DNA of 64,000 nucleotides, from assembly GCA_027604505.1 (NCBI GenBank), contig JADIIX010000003.1, positions 62,001 to 126,000 on the forward strand. Direction: 5' to 3'. The notes under the pieces are model-generated. The model worked only from the letters and a program-made list of their open reading frames with translations, was not told the DNA's origin and made no database searches. The stretch is from Gonapodya sp. JEL0774. Its lineage: Eukaryota; Monoblepharomycota; Monoblepharidomycetes; Monoblepharidales; Gonapodyaceae. Position 1 is the first letter of the stretch. Every line of letters starts with the position of its first letter. Shown here in pieces: positions 23,576 through 35,750 of this stretch. The position numbers were made by a program, and so were the translations under genes.

Positions 23576-25568
23576 TGCGGGTGGTAGATGTTGGAGCAAA
23601 CCACTGAGAGTAAGAATAGTTGGGGGGATTATTTGGGAAGAGGGAGAACTGAATGTGAGAACATGTGTAGAGTGTGGTTTGTGCATCAGGATGGAATGAG
23701 CCTCCGTGCCACCGCCCGTCAAAGCTCGCCGCAATCGGCGAAAATGTGTCACTCTTGTCGCTGCCGGTGAGCAATGGACGAACTGTCAGGCAGTGTCGTT
23801 CAGGGTGTGGTGAGTTGAACGATCAGAGACAGGGGTGAAGGAATCCTCAACCACTACCGCATTCTGCCCATCCGACATCGACAAAGTCATAAACTGAGTT
23901 GCTCGGAGATGGTAAACCAAGTCAGATGCTCATGCCGAATGGGCAATTTCGCCCAATTGGAGCTTCGACTTTTGATTCCGCTTGTCCGAACTCAGTCTAA
24001 TCCGACACGGTTAGCTTTTCCGACCGCGAGCTGTGCATGGAATCAATATGACAATCCGTCCTCGAAATGATTGGTGCACTATGCAACGCAGTGATTTTCA
24101 GATGGCAGTTGGAATGTTGAGAGCATGTTCCTGTTGGCCGATTCCTGAGCGAATCCCCGAGAAAGAATTGGCTTTGATGGACTGAATTGCATCGGTTGCA
24201 TCCACAGCCAAAGGTGGAAATATGTCGCGGCAATCGCGAAAACTCTGAACATCGAATATTTGACAGGAAAGAAGGAAAAAGCACAAGGACGGCGTGGGAG
24301 ACAATGGGAGACACTCACGTGCGAACCAGAACTGACTCAGATTTGCTCCTCACTCCTTCAGTCGGGATCTCGTGTGGGCGTGGGGCTGGGGAACAGAATG
24401 CTGCTATTATGAACCACGTCACACCGACCCTGCAGACCACAGCACCATAATGGGTGTAAAACATTACGGATATAACACAACAATTCAAAGTTCCTATGTC
24501 GTCTCTTTACAATTATGACTTGAGGGGATTTGGAAATCCACCGGCGGGCTGGGACGTCACAGATCCGTCACACTTTCGAAAACATCCCCGTGTCGCAGTC
24601 GGAATCAGTAATGATCAGCATAGTTATTGAGTATATTAACAGAAATATATGTGCGTGGAGATCAGGCCATGCCTCCGCGTGGCTTCTCTGGGCACATCCG
24701 TATTCTGGAGTGCCCTATAAATTGTTCGCGAGTCCATCAGAATGTCAAAGTTTTGGTAAACGAATGGAAAACCATCCTTTGCAGGCCTCTTGCCATTTTG
24801 TGGTTGCGAGAACCATGCTTGTATAGCCTTACGGATCCATCTCTGTTTGGCGAAACAGAAATCATTGGTTTGCAGGAAGCAAAGTTGGCCAGGCTAGAAT
24901 TAGAGCGCTCACCTTGTTCTTGACATCGATTTCAAGTTCACGTCTCGGCTACAAAAAAAGTGTGACACAAACATTTGTTTCGTGGCTCGTTCCCTATCTC
25001 CGGTAATAGCAATATAATGACAGGCTCAATTGTGCGCCTTACCAGCCATCTCCTCTGGTGTTGGTTGCTGAGTTTGAAAAAGACTGTGATAAGTATTGGC
25101 AGATTATGGAGACAAAGTACATTTCATGTGTTCTCACATTGTAAAGGACATAGATCCGGCAACGGGGTTGTATCGGATGACATGTCATTTGACCCAATCT
25201 CAATGAGTTTCAGCATACTTGGCAATAAAGTTGGGTGGTGGAGACTTCGCTTCGCTGCAAACCTCTTTTTGGAGCCACGGCACTAAGGGGAGTGGCTTCC
25301 CCTGCCATTGTCGTGCGCCGTGCCCGACCGACGTGAGGATGGATCGACCCGTCCTCATCCCCAATCGTCTCAGCGAGACTGCGAGATTTTTTTGCTTTTC
25401 GTTCGCTTAGAGTGTGTTATTTCTCCGCGTCCGATCCGGTGCTTTCGTGTCATCCTTGTCGTTTCATTCCATCCCTCTTCACGGTCTCCCTCGAGCCACT
25501 TCATCCTGCCATCTTCCGCCCTGGGCCCCATTCCAACGTTGAGCTCTTTGTTCGTGTTTCTCTCGCCT
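23576..25568. other. Gene-poor 2-kb region
   Basis: No supportable gene on either strand; only short frames. It precedes the gag-like remnant and may contain further decayed element sequence, but I cannot identify any. Confidence 0.4.
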
Positions 25569-26759
25569 ATGTCAACCGTGATCCAGCACCTTCAAGCACA
25601 GATCACCGCTTGCGTGTCAGCCCGATTGGCTCGGGATCGTATCGTGGACGAGCAGAACCGCGCACGGGATCGCAGGGAGCAGGAGTTGCAAGTACCGCAT
25701 AGACCGTCTTGAGCGTACCCTCGCTGCACTTATCCAACCTGGGACTGTGGATCCGGCCGCACCACCTTCCTCTGGGGCAGCTTCTACTCCTTCTTTGCAA
25801 CCTTCCACCTCCGATCTTCCACCTCCATATTTCGGGAACACTTTCGGACCCCGCACCACCCCCCACCCCCCCCCTCCCTCTGGTGACGCTGTTCTCCCCG
25901 ATAGAAACGCGGTGGGGGGTGCTCTCCATCGCGACACCTCGTTGTCACGGGACCATAATGGCAGTTCCTTACTCCCCGAAGCCTGCTCCGTAAAGATATC
26001 CTCAAGAAGCTTCCGAGACACCTTTGGTGTTCTCAGTACGTTCCCGATCGTATACCCGGGGGACCTCATGAATGGGATTCGAAGGCCCAATTCAAGGAGT
26101 TCTCCATCGGTGCCAAGATCGGAATCATCCTTGGCAAGGATCTGGAGCTATCGGCTCTTGCTGGTCCGGTTGATGTCCTCTTGCGGTCCGGCTCTGAACG
26201 TCTCTTTTGGAAAGCCTCGTGGAACCTCGTCGAGTCCCTCAGCACCCTCGGCATTTCGGAGCACAGCCACCGCGCCTACATCCAGTGGCTTCATCAATTT
26301 CAAACTCAATCTGATCCTTCAGTGGTCTGGCAGCAGCTGGTCGCCCTCGACGACATCATTCGCTCGGTCCAGCGGGTGGCGGGATTCGCCTTCGATGACG
26401 TTCGCATGATCGCCTTCGAATAGGCTATCACTGAGGCTCGCCGTGGCTCCCTTGTGCTCAAGTCTTTCGTCAGTAAATCAAATCAGCAAGCGTCGGGTGG
26501 CACGCCGAAGGTCTACTGCCACCTCTTCAACTCCAAGGACGTCTGCAAAGCCGCACCTTGCCGGTATCCACACATCTGCCGGGACTATGGTGGTCCTCAC
26601 ACCACATCCTCCTGCTCTGGAGCTGCAGCGCCCACTACTACCCCCGCTGCTGCCACCACAGTTGTACCTACAGGTGGTATTGGTATTAACCTTTCTGGAG
26701 CCCCCGTTGCCGGTCCCCCCATTACGTCTCAGCGGGCAGAAGCTGGAAGGCGGGCTTGA
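25569..26759 (+). pseudogene. Decayed retroelement gag-like ORF with C3H/zinc-knuckle motif
   Basis: A coding sequence can be followed through several frame changes. It begins with an ATG at 25569 (coiled-coil-like, Glu/Arg-rich), shifts frame near 25690 into LERTLAALIQPG, shifts again near 25990, and ends at 26757-26759 after an in-frame TAG near 26421. The middle reads like a helical capsid-type segment (WKASWNLVESLSTLGISEHS). The end has a Cys/His cluster, CHLFN, CKAAPCRYPHIC and GGPHTTSSC, of the type found in gag proteins of fungal retroelements and DIRS elements. No reverse transcriptase, tyrosine recombinase or LTR is visible, so this is a truncated, inactive remnant. The exact element family is not determined. 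Confidence 0.6.
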
Positions 26760-26904
26760 GTTGGCTCGGGTCTCCGGATGGAGTGTTGGAGGCACGGACT
26801 TCGTGCTATGGTGTACCGCGGTTTCGCCCTTCTGGTAATCTGCTTCGTGAAATGATACGACCCAAGGACTCGCCTTGCTTTGAGAGGTTGGCTTTTAGGG
26901 CGGC

Positions 26905-26984
26905 TGAGTGGTGGTTCTCGTAATGAGATCGGTGCATATGGCCTTGAGTGGTGGTTCTCGTGATGGGATCGGTGCATATGGCCT
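26905..26984. repeat. 40-bp tandem duplication (two copies)
   Basis: The unit TGAGTGGTGGTTCTCGT... ending GGTGCATATGGCCT occurs twice head to tail with two base differences. It lies just downstream of the gag-like remnant and may belong to the element's 3' end. Confidence 0.85.
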
Positions 26985-27156
26985 TTCTATGGGGGACTGT
27001 ATGAGCGTTTCACTTTTCTCTTGTTCTTTGATTAGCTACCTTCTAGTGCCTGAGATTTTACCATTCTGTGTTTGTTAGAAAAACCATGGTGCAGGGGCCC
27101 TATCCTGTCTTCGCATTCATTCAGTCCCTTGCAGTCATCCACTAGCACAAACCAAA

Positions 27157-30100
27157 ATGAAACGCCGCTCAACCGGTACTACAAATACCCGCCAGCCGCG
27201 CCAATCGCAACTTCCTTCTTCTCCCTTTGCTGCTGCTGCTGCTGCTGCTGCATCTGCGTCTGCACTTAAATTATCACAAATCAAATCCCATTCCAAGTCT
27301 CCTGTTGTGCCGGCATCAAAGAATTCATCACCTAACGCTCACTCGCAGATACCAAACTCATTGGTGGAATGCCCTGTATGTGCTTCCTTTGTCCAGCAGA
27401 CTCAAATCAATGCACATCTCGATACGGCATGTCCCGGTCCGGATTCCGCAATCGAATCCAACTCGGGGGCGATGAACAAGCCAAGCACCACCGATGAGTC
27501 AGAAATGATGATGGGAGTAGTGATGGCTCAAGGACCATCGTCTGACGTTTTGGACACTGATGCGAATGCAAGTGGAGACCTCGTCCACGAAGTAGCGATC
27601 ATCAGGGACTTGAAATTGAATGGAAACGAAAACGGAAGCGATAACGGACATCGGACTCCTCCCCACACGCTCCTAAACCCCGTGAAGACCACCGTCATCG
27701 CCTCTACCCACACTCACACTTCGAGCACCATGCCCCCCCCACCAAACCCATATCCGAATCCCAACCCTCTTAAACGCCCTTACTCTCAGTCCACCCCCGC
27801 CCCTTTCTCCTTATCCTCCCACGACGCTACCAATACACACCCCAACCCGCTATCCTCCACATTACAACCTGTCAACCCCTTCTCGCTCTCCTCCAAACGC
27901 CTCCGTACCGACATGGAGGACAAATCCCGACCGCTTTCCGAAGTAGCCCGGCCTAGCGTGTGGGATGATGTCTTTGGGCAGGAGGAGGTGGGTTTGGTGG
28001 GCGAGATGGGGAAAGGGGCCGTGGCTGGGTCGCCGGGGTGTGGAATGTGAACTTGTCTGGGAAATGAAACAAGCTTGTGACAAAGCGTGCTGTGGTGTTA
28101 AAAGATGTTACAGGTGTGCCAAGGCCTTTGAGTTCAGTCAGGCCCATTTTATCGTCTTTCGTTTACCTGTGTCAAACGCTGTTTCTCATCCGCTCCATCA
28201 CGTCCTCATTGTCCCCTATCCCCTTGCTTCCTCCCATAAGCTTGTCGGCCCCAATTCCCTCCTCCGCATGCTCGTCGAGGAGAAGAGAGTGCCTAGTGTG
28301 GTGTTTTGGGGACCGCCAGGTAAATACTCTGTTGCAAAGCACACGGGAGCTCCAAAGTTCGGGTTGGCTGAGAGTAGATTGGTGTGGACGACCGTGAATC
28401 GAGTGTTCTGTTGTGAAAAATCTGGAGAAAGCGAAGTAGGGGAAATTGAACGTCGCATGCATCAGTAACAGCCATGTGCTGGTCTGCTATAAATCTGATC
28501 ACACCTTCCCCTGTCGCCACCACACAATTTGCACCACTCACCTGTTTGTGCGTTAGGAACGGGCAAGACCTGTCTCGCTCGCATCATTGCGAAGGCTCAG
28601 GGGGGTTTTTACAGGGGTGAGTGAACCTGCTCTGCCTCTATTCTTGTATTTCGGGCCCTGTTTCGCCCGTTTGTCGAGCCCGTGGTGAAATATCTTGCGA
28701 AAACTATCCACTCGTTGCTTAAAACCAACTACGAACCACCATCATGCAATGCCCCAATTCCACAACATATTCCTGGTACTCCTCCTCCTCAGAACTTTCC
28801 GCCGTGACCGACAACCTTCCTGCTGCCAAAAAGCACATTGACGACGCCCTGCAGTACCGCCGCACCCACCCCGACTCCCCACGACCCTTGGTGTTTGTGG
28901 ACGAGGTGCATAGGTTCACGAAGGCTCAACAAGACTTTTTCTTACCAGGCGTTGAGAAAGGGGACTACACGTGAGTTGGCCGGAAGGTGACATAGAGGAG
29001 ATGCCCTACGGGGAGCTTTGCGCCTAGGTGGAAATTGCAGACGCAATTTTGTGGAATGATGCTGAACCCATTTTCCGTCCCAACCGCTAATCTCGCCACC
29101 ATAACGATTCCATCTGCCCAAACTGCCCACCAGTCTTTTATCCGCGACCACCGAGAACCCCTCCTTCCGCATCAATGCCGCTCTCCTCTCCCGCTGTCGC
29201 GTCTTCACGCTCTCCAAACTCACACCCGAGTCTATTGAGCGCGTGGTGGTACGGGGGGCTCGATTGAAAATCGCCAGGGTCCTCGAAGGGTGGAGATGTG
29301 TGGTGGGGGAGGTGGATACGCAAGGCAACCTGATGAATCAAACGGAGGGGTTGGATGACGAAGGAGAAGCGGTGTGCTCGCCGAGTGGATCGGCCGAGAC
29401 GGGGTCCACTTCCACCACTCCAGCTCTCGGTACCCCTACGGCAGTTGCCTCGGCGCCCCCACCACCGACCCTGTACCTCCACCCCACCGTCCCCACACTC
29501 CTCTCGCACTCATCGGACGGTGACGCTCGGGCGGCGCTTAACGCGTTAGACATGGCGGTGGACATTGTGGTGGCGAGGTACCGGACTGAGGTGAGAGAGG
29601 GGAGGACGTGGCTTTCAGTGGAGCCCGCAGAGGTGAGGGAAGCGCTGCAGAAGACGCACTTGGTGTACGATCAGAAGGGGGATCAGGTGGGTTTAGGTGT
29701 GTAGGTGAGCACAGGGTACGCATAAAAGGCACTGATGGGCATGTAAAATGGGATTCTGCCGCCGAAAGCATTACGAGGTGATCTCGGCGCTGCATAAGAG
29801 TATGCGAGGTGGGGATGCTGACGCAGCTGTGTATTGGTGAGTGAGAACGGCCACCGGTACTCCACTCGTCTCCGCACGATCAACTAAGCACCCACCGTTC
29901 TCACCGGTCCAACACACGTCACCAAGGCTGGGTCGCATGCTCTACGCCGGTGAAGACCCCCTCTACATTGCCCGCCGCCTGGTACGCTTTGCTGCCGAGG
30001 ACGTAGGGATGGCTGACCCGTCCGCGCTTCCTCTGGCGATCGCAGCGTGGCAGTCTGCCCAGTATTTGGGCATGCCTGAGTGTGATGCGGCGTTGGGGGA

Positions 30101-30681
30101 GTGTGCGGTGTATTTGGCGAGGGCGAACAAGAGTGTCGAGGTGTACAGGGGAATGGCCAAGGTGGGTGTCGTGCCGGCAGGGGCTTGCTTGGGGTTGTTT
30201 TGGAATCCCATTTATTCTTGACTGTGTCCCTGTGCATGGGGCTTTATTGATGTGATCGAACTTCTGCACCATTAGGTGAAGGAGTACGTCCAAAAGGAGC
30301 GTGCGTGGCCGGTCCCGTTACATCTGAGGTGAGAGGTGCTCGACGTCCGGTAGTGTTTGGAGTTATTCACTCAGGATGTGATGTCTGTGTGTTGCGTCCA
30401 TGAATGGATTGTCCGGGCAACGTATCGTTGTTTGAAATGTCTCAGGAACGCTCCGACATCGCTAATGAAAGAGTTGGGATACTCTGAAGGATACCAGTAT
30501 AATCCTGGTGAGCTTGTGCGGTATTGAGCTTGTGCGGTACTTTCTAAGCTGGATCTCCTAATGTGCGCTTATTTGTGTTTGACCTTTCCGACCCGTGGAA
30601 CATACAGACTTTGCGGATCGAGGAGAACCAGTGACGCAGGAATATTTGCCTCCCGAAATGAGAGGTGTCAAGTTTCTGTGA
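27157..30681 (+). CDS. MGS1: MGS1/WRNIP1-type AAA+ ATPase with Rad18-type UBZ finger
   Basis: Ten exons (27157-27987, 28241-28319, 28557-28616, 28793-28970, 29134-29686, 29769-29836, 29927-30161, 30276-30328, 30446-30507, 30608-30681) join to 2193 nt, 730 aa. Near residue 70 is a UBZ4 ubiquitin-binding finger (ECPVCASFVQQTQINAHLDT then C). The AAA+ core has Walker A GPPGTGKT (split by an intron), Walker B VFVDEVHRF, sensor-1 SATTENPSF and the arginine-bearing LLSRCRVF. The C-terminal part carries HYEVISALHKSMRG and RMLYAGEDPLYIARRLVR, both typical of MGS1/RarA. The family acts at stalled replication forks. A CTG/GCT run encodes about eight alanines near residue 27. An insert of about 60 Ser/Thr/Pro/Gly-rich residues sits between the sensor region and the helical lid. 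Confidence 0.94.
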
Positions 30682-31325
30682 ATTTTGCTGGAGCGAGAGT
30701 ACCGAATTGAGGGGTCTTTTTGTGCAGGTGATTGTTGAGAGATAAACCATTATTGATATCTGTAATGTTTGCACTTGTTGTCCTTGTTTGTTAGAACTCA
30801 GATATTGATGTTGATTACCACATACAGACATAGGTTTATAAGGATGACGAATCAGGAGGGAATGCCAGTATGTAGCCGTATCGTACGGGACAGATGTTTC
30901 AACGATCGGAATTGGTCCCGCTCAATCAAGTTATGTATTATTATAGATTAAAGTACAGAGAATGTAAAGATTGTTTCTTGTTGTAATCTCTGTGAGTGTG
31001 CCAGGCGCAACCGTGATCTTAGTTGTAAGCAGTGTAGCCTGCGATCAGTACTGACTGAGAGGATATTTTATATCTCTGTACACAGCTCCAAGAAAGTGGG
31101 TTTCATTCCTCTGATCAGCGACAAATAAATAATATTTTGACTTTTTTAAGTTTGATATCACGTGGAAGCCCATTGAAGGTTCATCCGAGTGGGGACCAGG
31201 GGCATGTGGTGGAGGAATCTTTACCACAAGAAATACAAACGCGATAAATTTGCTCCCTACGTCTGTCGTTGTGAGAGTTTCTCGTAGTAGTTACCCCGTG
31301 GACAAAGTAGTGGACGGTACCGAAG
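30682..31325. other. Intergenic region
   Basis: AT-rich spacer between MGS1 and DGAT1, both on plus. It probably contains the MGS1 3' UTR and DGAT1 promoter. No gene was seen. Confidence 0.5.
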
Positions 31326-33999
31326 ATGAGCGTAAGAAGAATTCCATCCCTGCCGGTGAGCTTATCGCGAATCAGTGCTGCCTGACGGTGTCTCACGGAA
31401 TCGGTTCCGTGCTCGCTTCTTCCTCGATGACATGTGACTTCATCTGTTTCACAACTCTCAGGGCGTTGTAGGCTGGTTCTCAAACGCGATCGGGACGTCG
31501 AAGTCAACTTCAGGCGTGTCAAACGGTTCGGCAGACCTGTCCTCGTCCAAGAACTCTACGAAGAAGCGGAGGCTAAAGCGACAAGACACTATGGACTTTG
31601 ATGGTGCTGACGATAGCTCTGGAAAAGGAAGAATCGCCAGGGGTGCCTACTCTCATGCCCTCCCCATCCACACTGAAATTACATTCAGCCCCTTCGATAA
31701 GGACTACGGCTCTGAGATCTCGGGGACAGTCTCTGAATCGCCCAAAGGATCACCGTCAGCAGAGAAAACGAGTAGCGAAGCTACCGAGAAGAGTCCGAGT
31801 GAGATAGAAAGTGAGGAGGAAGCAGCAGTTGCCAAGGAGCACAAAGAGCGGGCACAACGGAGAGTCGCAACTGGTGACAAGCTTGATCTGAAAGGATTTT
31901 GGAACTTGTCGATGTTGTTGCTGTGAGTGCCATCTTCATGAATCGCGACACATCAGTCTTTAAATTATCTCCCAAAAGTGGAGTTCAAAACCTTCGCCTC
32001 ATCGCTGAAAATTATATCAAATACGGACTTTTGATAACCACTCAGCATTACGAAATTGTACGTGTTTTGGCTATCAGAAAGAGCATTTCGATATCAGCTC
32101 ATCGGTTGTTGTTCCCCCACATAGTCCATTGGAGATTTGGCGTGCGTCGCCATCTGCTTGGGCTTAATGCCTCTCCACCTATTGTTTGCTGTTTTCATTG
32201 AAAAGCTTGCGCTGCGATTCACTGATGCCCACATTCGTCGTCGAGCAGTGGACCTGGCCACCCCATCCAACCCCGCAAACTATCAGTCAAACCAAAATGG
32301 AACATCAAACGGAAAGCAAACCGTCAGTGAAACTACACCTCTTCTTTACACTCAGTCGACACCTGCTACGGAAGACCTTCCGTTCACACTCACCGTTCTC
32401 ATACCTATTTTGGGATATACGAACGCCCTCATTCAAATCTTTGTGCCAATCTTCATTATCTGGAACATCATGTTCCACCCGGCTCCTGCTACCATCGCTC
32501 TCTTTTTTCCCCTCATCCTCTTTTTGAAACTCCTGTCCTACTACTGGGTCAACGAGGCTCTCCGCACTGAATATCTTCGCAACTCAGCTGCATCTGCAGC
32601 GGCCAGAGTTCGTTTGGCTTCGAATGATGCCAAGCCTCCTTTAGTGCCCACTCCGCCGTCGCCGAATCCGTCGAGACCGCCCGTGACGGTGTCGCACGCT
32701 TTTTACTTCTGGGTTGCTCCTACCTTGTGCTACCAGATCTCGTACCCGAGGACGAAGAGGGTACGGAGGACCTATGTGATGAAAAGAGTTTTGGAGATGG
32801 CGGTGGTTGGTCTTTTCATTTGGTTTTTGATAGAGCAGTATGCCATGCCGACTCTGAAGGTATGTTGCCTAGCAGAACGTGAAGCGGCTTCCCCCATGTT
32901 CACCGTCCATTCTGAAAATTGGATCAAAGAATGCAATGCAGCCAATGAGTGACCTTAGTTGGCCTAAAGTGTTTGAGAGGGTTTTGAAACTCAGCTTCTC
33001 CTCTCTGTAAGTGTTCTCACGATCAATCCTCAGTGTAAAGTACTGACGAAACTCCATATGATTTGTCTACCCTCGCTGATCTTGATTTCGCATGCCCCGT
33101 TTTTAAACTGACAGCTACATCTGGCTCGGTGGATTTTATTTCTTCTTCCATTCATTTCTCAACTTCACCGCGGAGGTTGGTCTGATGTTGATGTTGGATC
33201 AAGCCATGTGCACCGTTTCAATATTAGTATTACTTTCATTTCATTAGCTCCTTCGTTTTGGGGACCGCCAATTTTACCTGCCGTGGTGGAACAGCGCCTC
33301 GATTGGAGAGTACTGGCGATTATGGAATATTCCTGTGTACACCTGGGCCAAACGCCACGTGTACCTTCCCATGGTTCTCAACCTTGGATGGAAGCCATGG
33401 GCGGCGCAGTTGGTCGTGTTTTTGGTGTCTGCGGTGCTACATGAGGTTGTGGTGAGTTTTTATGGATTGGTCCCTGCATTGACTTTCACCCTGCATTTAC
33501 TTTCACAATGACAGGTCGGTATTCCAACCCACCTTCTCTACGGCTGGGCTTTCATCGCGATGGCTGGCCAAATCCCACTCATCTGGCTCACGCAATCGCT
33601 ACAAAACCTCCGACTGCGATGGGGACGGATTGCCAGAAGAGCGAGTATGGTTGGTGTGCCAAGGCTGGGGAGACCAGCGGCTGATGTTGTGGATACAGTG
33701 AGTGAACGGGAGGGTTGGTTTATCTTGTTGTGCATGTTTGGCTCTCGTGGTAACAGGTCACGTTCCACCCGTTTACCACGTTGGAAACAAACAAACAAAC
33801 AAAAAAAGTCGGGCAATATGATATTCTGGATTTCGTTTTGTATCGTAGGACAGGTGCGTTCCTTATTGGTCATGTTGTGCGAAACCGGTCTGTGTTCAAA
33901 ACATATTATTGCGTCCGTTTCGTTTCCTCCAATGGCCAGCCTCTTGCGATTATGTTGTATTACCGCGAGTGGAACAGAAAATACGGTACAGGGGCCTGA
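31326..33999 (+). CDS. DGAT1: Diacylglycerol O-acyltransferase 1 (MBOAT/ACAT family)
   Basis: Ten exons (31326-31355, 31462-31922, 31979-32057, 32125-32859, 32942-33006, 33115-33175, 33248-33451, 33515-33697, 33809-33853, 33940-33999) join to 1923 nt, 640 aa. The N-terminus is hydrophilic and charged. Membrane and catalytic motifs follow: LRLIAENYIKYGLLI, FWVAPTLCYQISYPRTKR, FGDRQFYLPWWNS (the FYxDWWN-like acyl-CoA site), WNIPVYTWAKRHVYLP, and VSAVLHEVV with the MBOAT active-site His, then LLYGWAFIAMAGQIPL. It makes triacylglycerol in the ER. DGAT1 rather than sterol acyltransferase is favoured by the order and wording of these motifs. The first two exons (start at 31326) are chosen because they keep the frame open; an internal ATG at 31591 is an alternative. 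The 56-bp intron at 31923 is the shortest in the gene. Confidence 0.93.
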
Positions 34000-34343
34000 G
34001 TTGTGGACATAGTCATTGTCGGCCATCATTGGACAGCATATGGTTTTGGTTTGGATGTTTTGCTCGATTGAAACGTGTCTGCGTTTGTAAATGCCAGGGA
34101 TTCTAATTCTACCACAAGCTCTAGAATATTGCTTCCGAGATTGCTCTCTTTCGTTCTGATGTAATTGGTCTTAAAAATCATTTTTTTTTTTGTTTCAAAA
34201 CACCGAGATCAGTCAACCGCGAACGTTCAAGGGACACATTACGACGCGTCATCATGGTGTTCTGTGGGACACGATTGGACCAAAAGGTACTGAAGATGAA
34301 TCGATGTTCAGTCATGAATTCCTTACGCGGGTACACAATGTCA
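34000..34343. other. Convergent 3' spacer
   Basis: Lies between the DGAT1 stop and the histidine-phosphatase stop; contains a T11 tract near 34184. No gene was seen. Confidence 0.5.
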
Positions 34344-35292
34344 CTACGACCTCAGAGAGCTGGTGCTCGTTCCCAACTCCCTCCATCCTGCCGTCTCCAG
34401 GTGTGGTAAGCTTCTATGCCGCGACGGGTCGACACCGGCGTAGGCAGCGAGGAGAATCTGCAGCACGTCTCCGTGAGCTGCAAGAATGTGAACGGTGTAG
34501 GTAGGAGTGGGCGAAGAGGGAGGAGCTATTTTAGTTGCAACAATGGTCTCAACGACGCGAGATGAGCGACAGAGGACGGCAAGCACGTCCTCGACGTTGC
34601 GAGAGTTTCTGCTGGGCAGGACAGTGGAGGTTTCTCCTGGCTCCTGGTCGGTATCGGCATCGGATATTGTCGATCCATTCTTGTCTGCTTTGAAACCAAC
34701 GCCGAGCGTCGAAAGTTCGTGGGGTCGATCAGGACCAGCAATGTAGTTCGAGTTCCACCACCTGGAAAGTTGAGACGGTGCGGGTAACATTTCATCTTCT
34801 CTCCACACATCCTTGTAGTGCACGTCTGGCCCAAGATCCCAATCGCCAAAAAATCGCTCACGAAGGTCGGGATGCACGATTAGGTTGTTGCATACAGAAA
34901 ACACACTGTTCGATTTGAATTCTTCGGAAAGCGCGTCCACTACTATGCGTGCCGTTGTACGCGCACGGAGAAACGGTGAAGAATGTACATAAATGTGAAC
35001 ACTCTGGTGTGAGGAGTGCTGGGCTTGAGGGAATCGGGCACGAAGAAATTCTGCAAACGCGAGCGCTGATTCCTGAGCCTGGGACCTGCCGAGGTCAGAA
35101 AGATCGTAAGAGTTCGGACCAACGGAGGGGGAGGAAACGATGAGGCCTAATAATGCAAATTCCTTGGTGCTCCCATTGAAATGATTCCAAGAGCAATTGT
35201 GGAAGGAACACACCTTGCACGTTGGCTTCAGATTGGCCATGTCTGAACGCAAAGATGGAAGTGGTGGGAGGAATTGGACACAGAGGGGCCAT
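34344..35292 (-). CDS. Histidine phosphatase superfamily (phosphoglycerate-mutase-like) protein
   Basis: Exons 35214-35292 and 34344-35146 join across a 68-bp intron to 882 nt, 293 aa. The catalytic RHGQSEAN motif near residue 17 includes the phosphorylated His. HSSPFLRARTTA supplies the second Arg, DLRERFFGDWD the acid Glu, and HILAAHGDVLQILL the second catalytic His, so the full active-site set is present. Substrate cannot be predicted from the motifs; metabolite phosphatases and phosphofructo-bisphosphatase relatives are possible. A low-complexity insert lies between the Glu motif and the second His. It is convergent with DGAT1. Confidence 0.88.
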
Positions 35293-35750
35293 TGATTGAT
35301 CACTTCAACAACAGTTGTACGTGTGGACTGATAAGGCGAACTCGTGGGTACGGCGACTATGTAATGTACATACACAACCCAGGATTGTGAGCAAACAATA
35401 AAAGATTCGGACGGCAAGCATCAGAGGAAAGCGGAACAAAAAGCATTTTCTTGTTTTCTTTTTGTTCGGAAATGGACCGAAATTTCATTCTGCGACGCCC
35501 CTGGCCGCCTTCCTGAGGTCCCCTGGCCGCCGTCACAAGAGGCTAAACGATCACTGAGAACATCAACTACATTTTCACCACACGCCTGCATTAATCGCGA
35601 TATTCTGAAGTTGGAAACTAGCGCTCAAGCTCTCTTGTGCCTGCCAAGCGCGTGACTCGTGTGATTCTCCACCCTTGGAAGCCGTGACTCTACGTGGGCC
35701 ATTGCCTCCTCGAGATCGCAGACGCTATTTCAGCGGTCGCCCGCATTGGA
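35293..35750. promoter_or_regulatory. Divergent promoter region (histidine phosphatase / NRAMP)
   Basis: 458 bp between divergent starts. It includes a short direct repeat of CCCCTGGCCGCC (35501 and 35521). No other feature was seen. Confidence 0.4.

Noticed and set aside
22909-23607. Multiple long frames in all phases around the N gap
   Set aside because: Caused by G/C homopolymers and N positions; only one phase gives a plausible start and splice.
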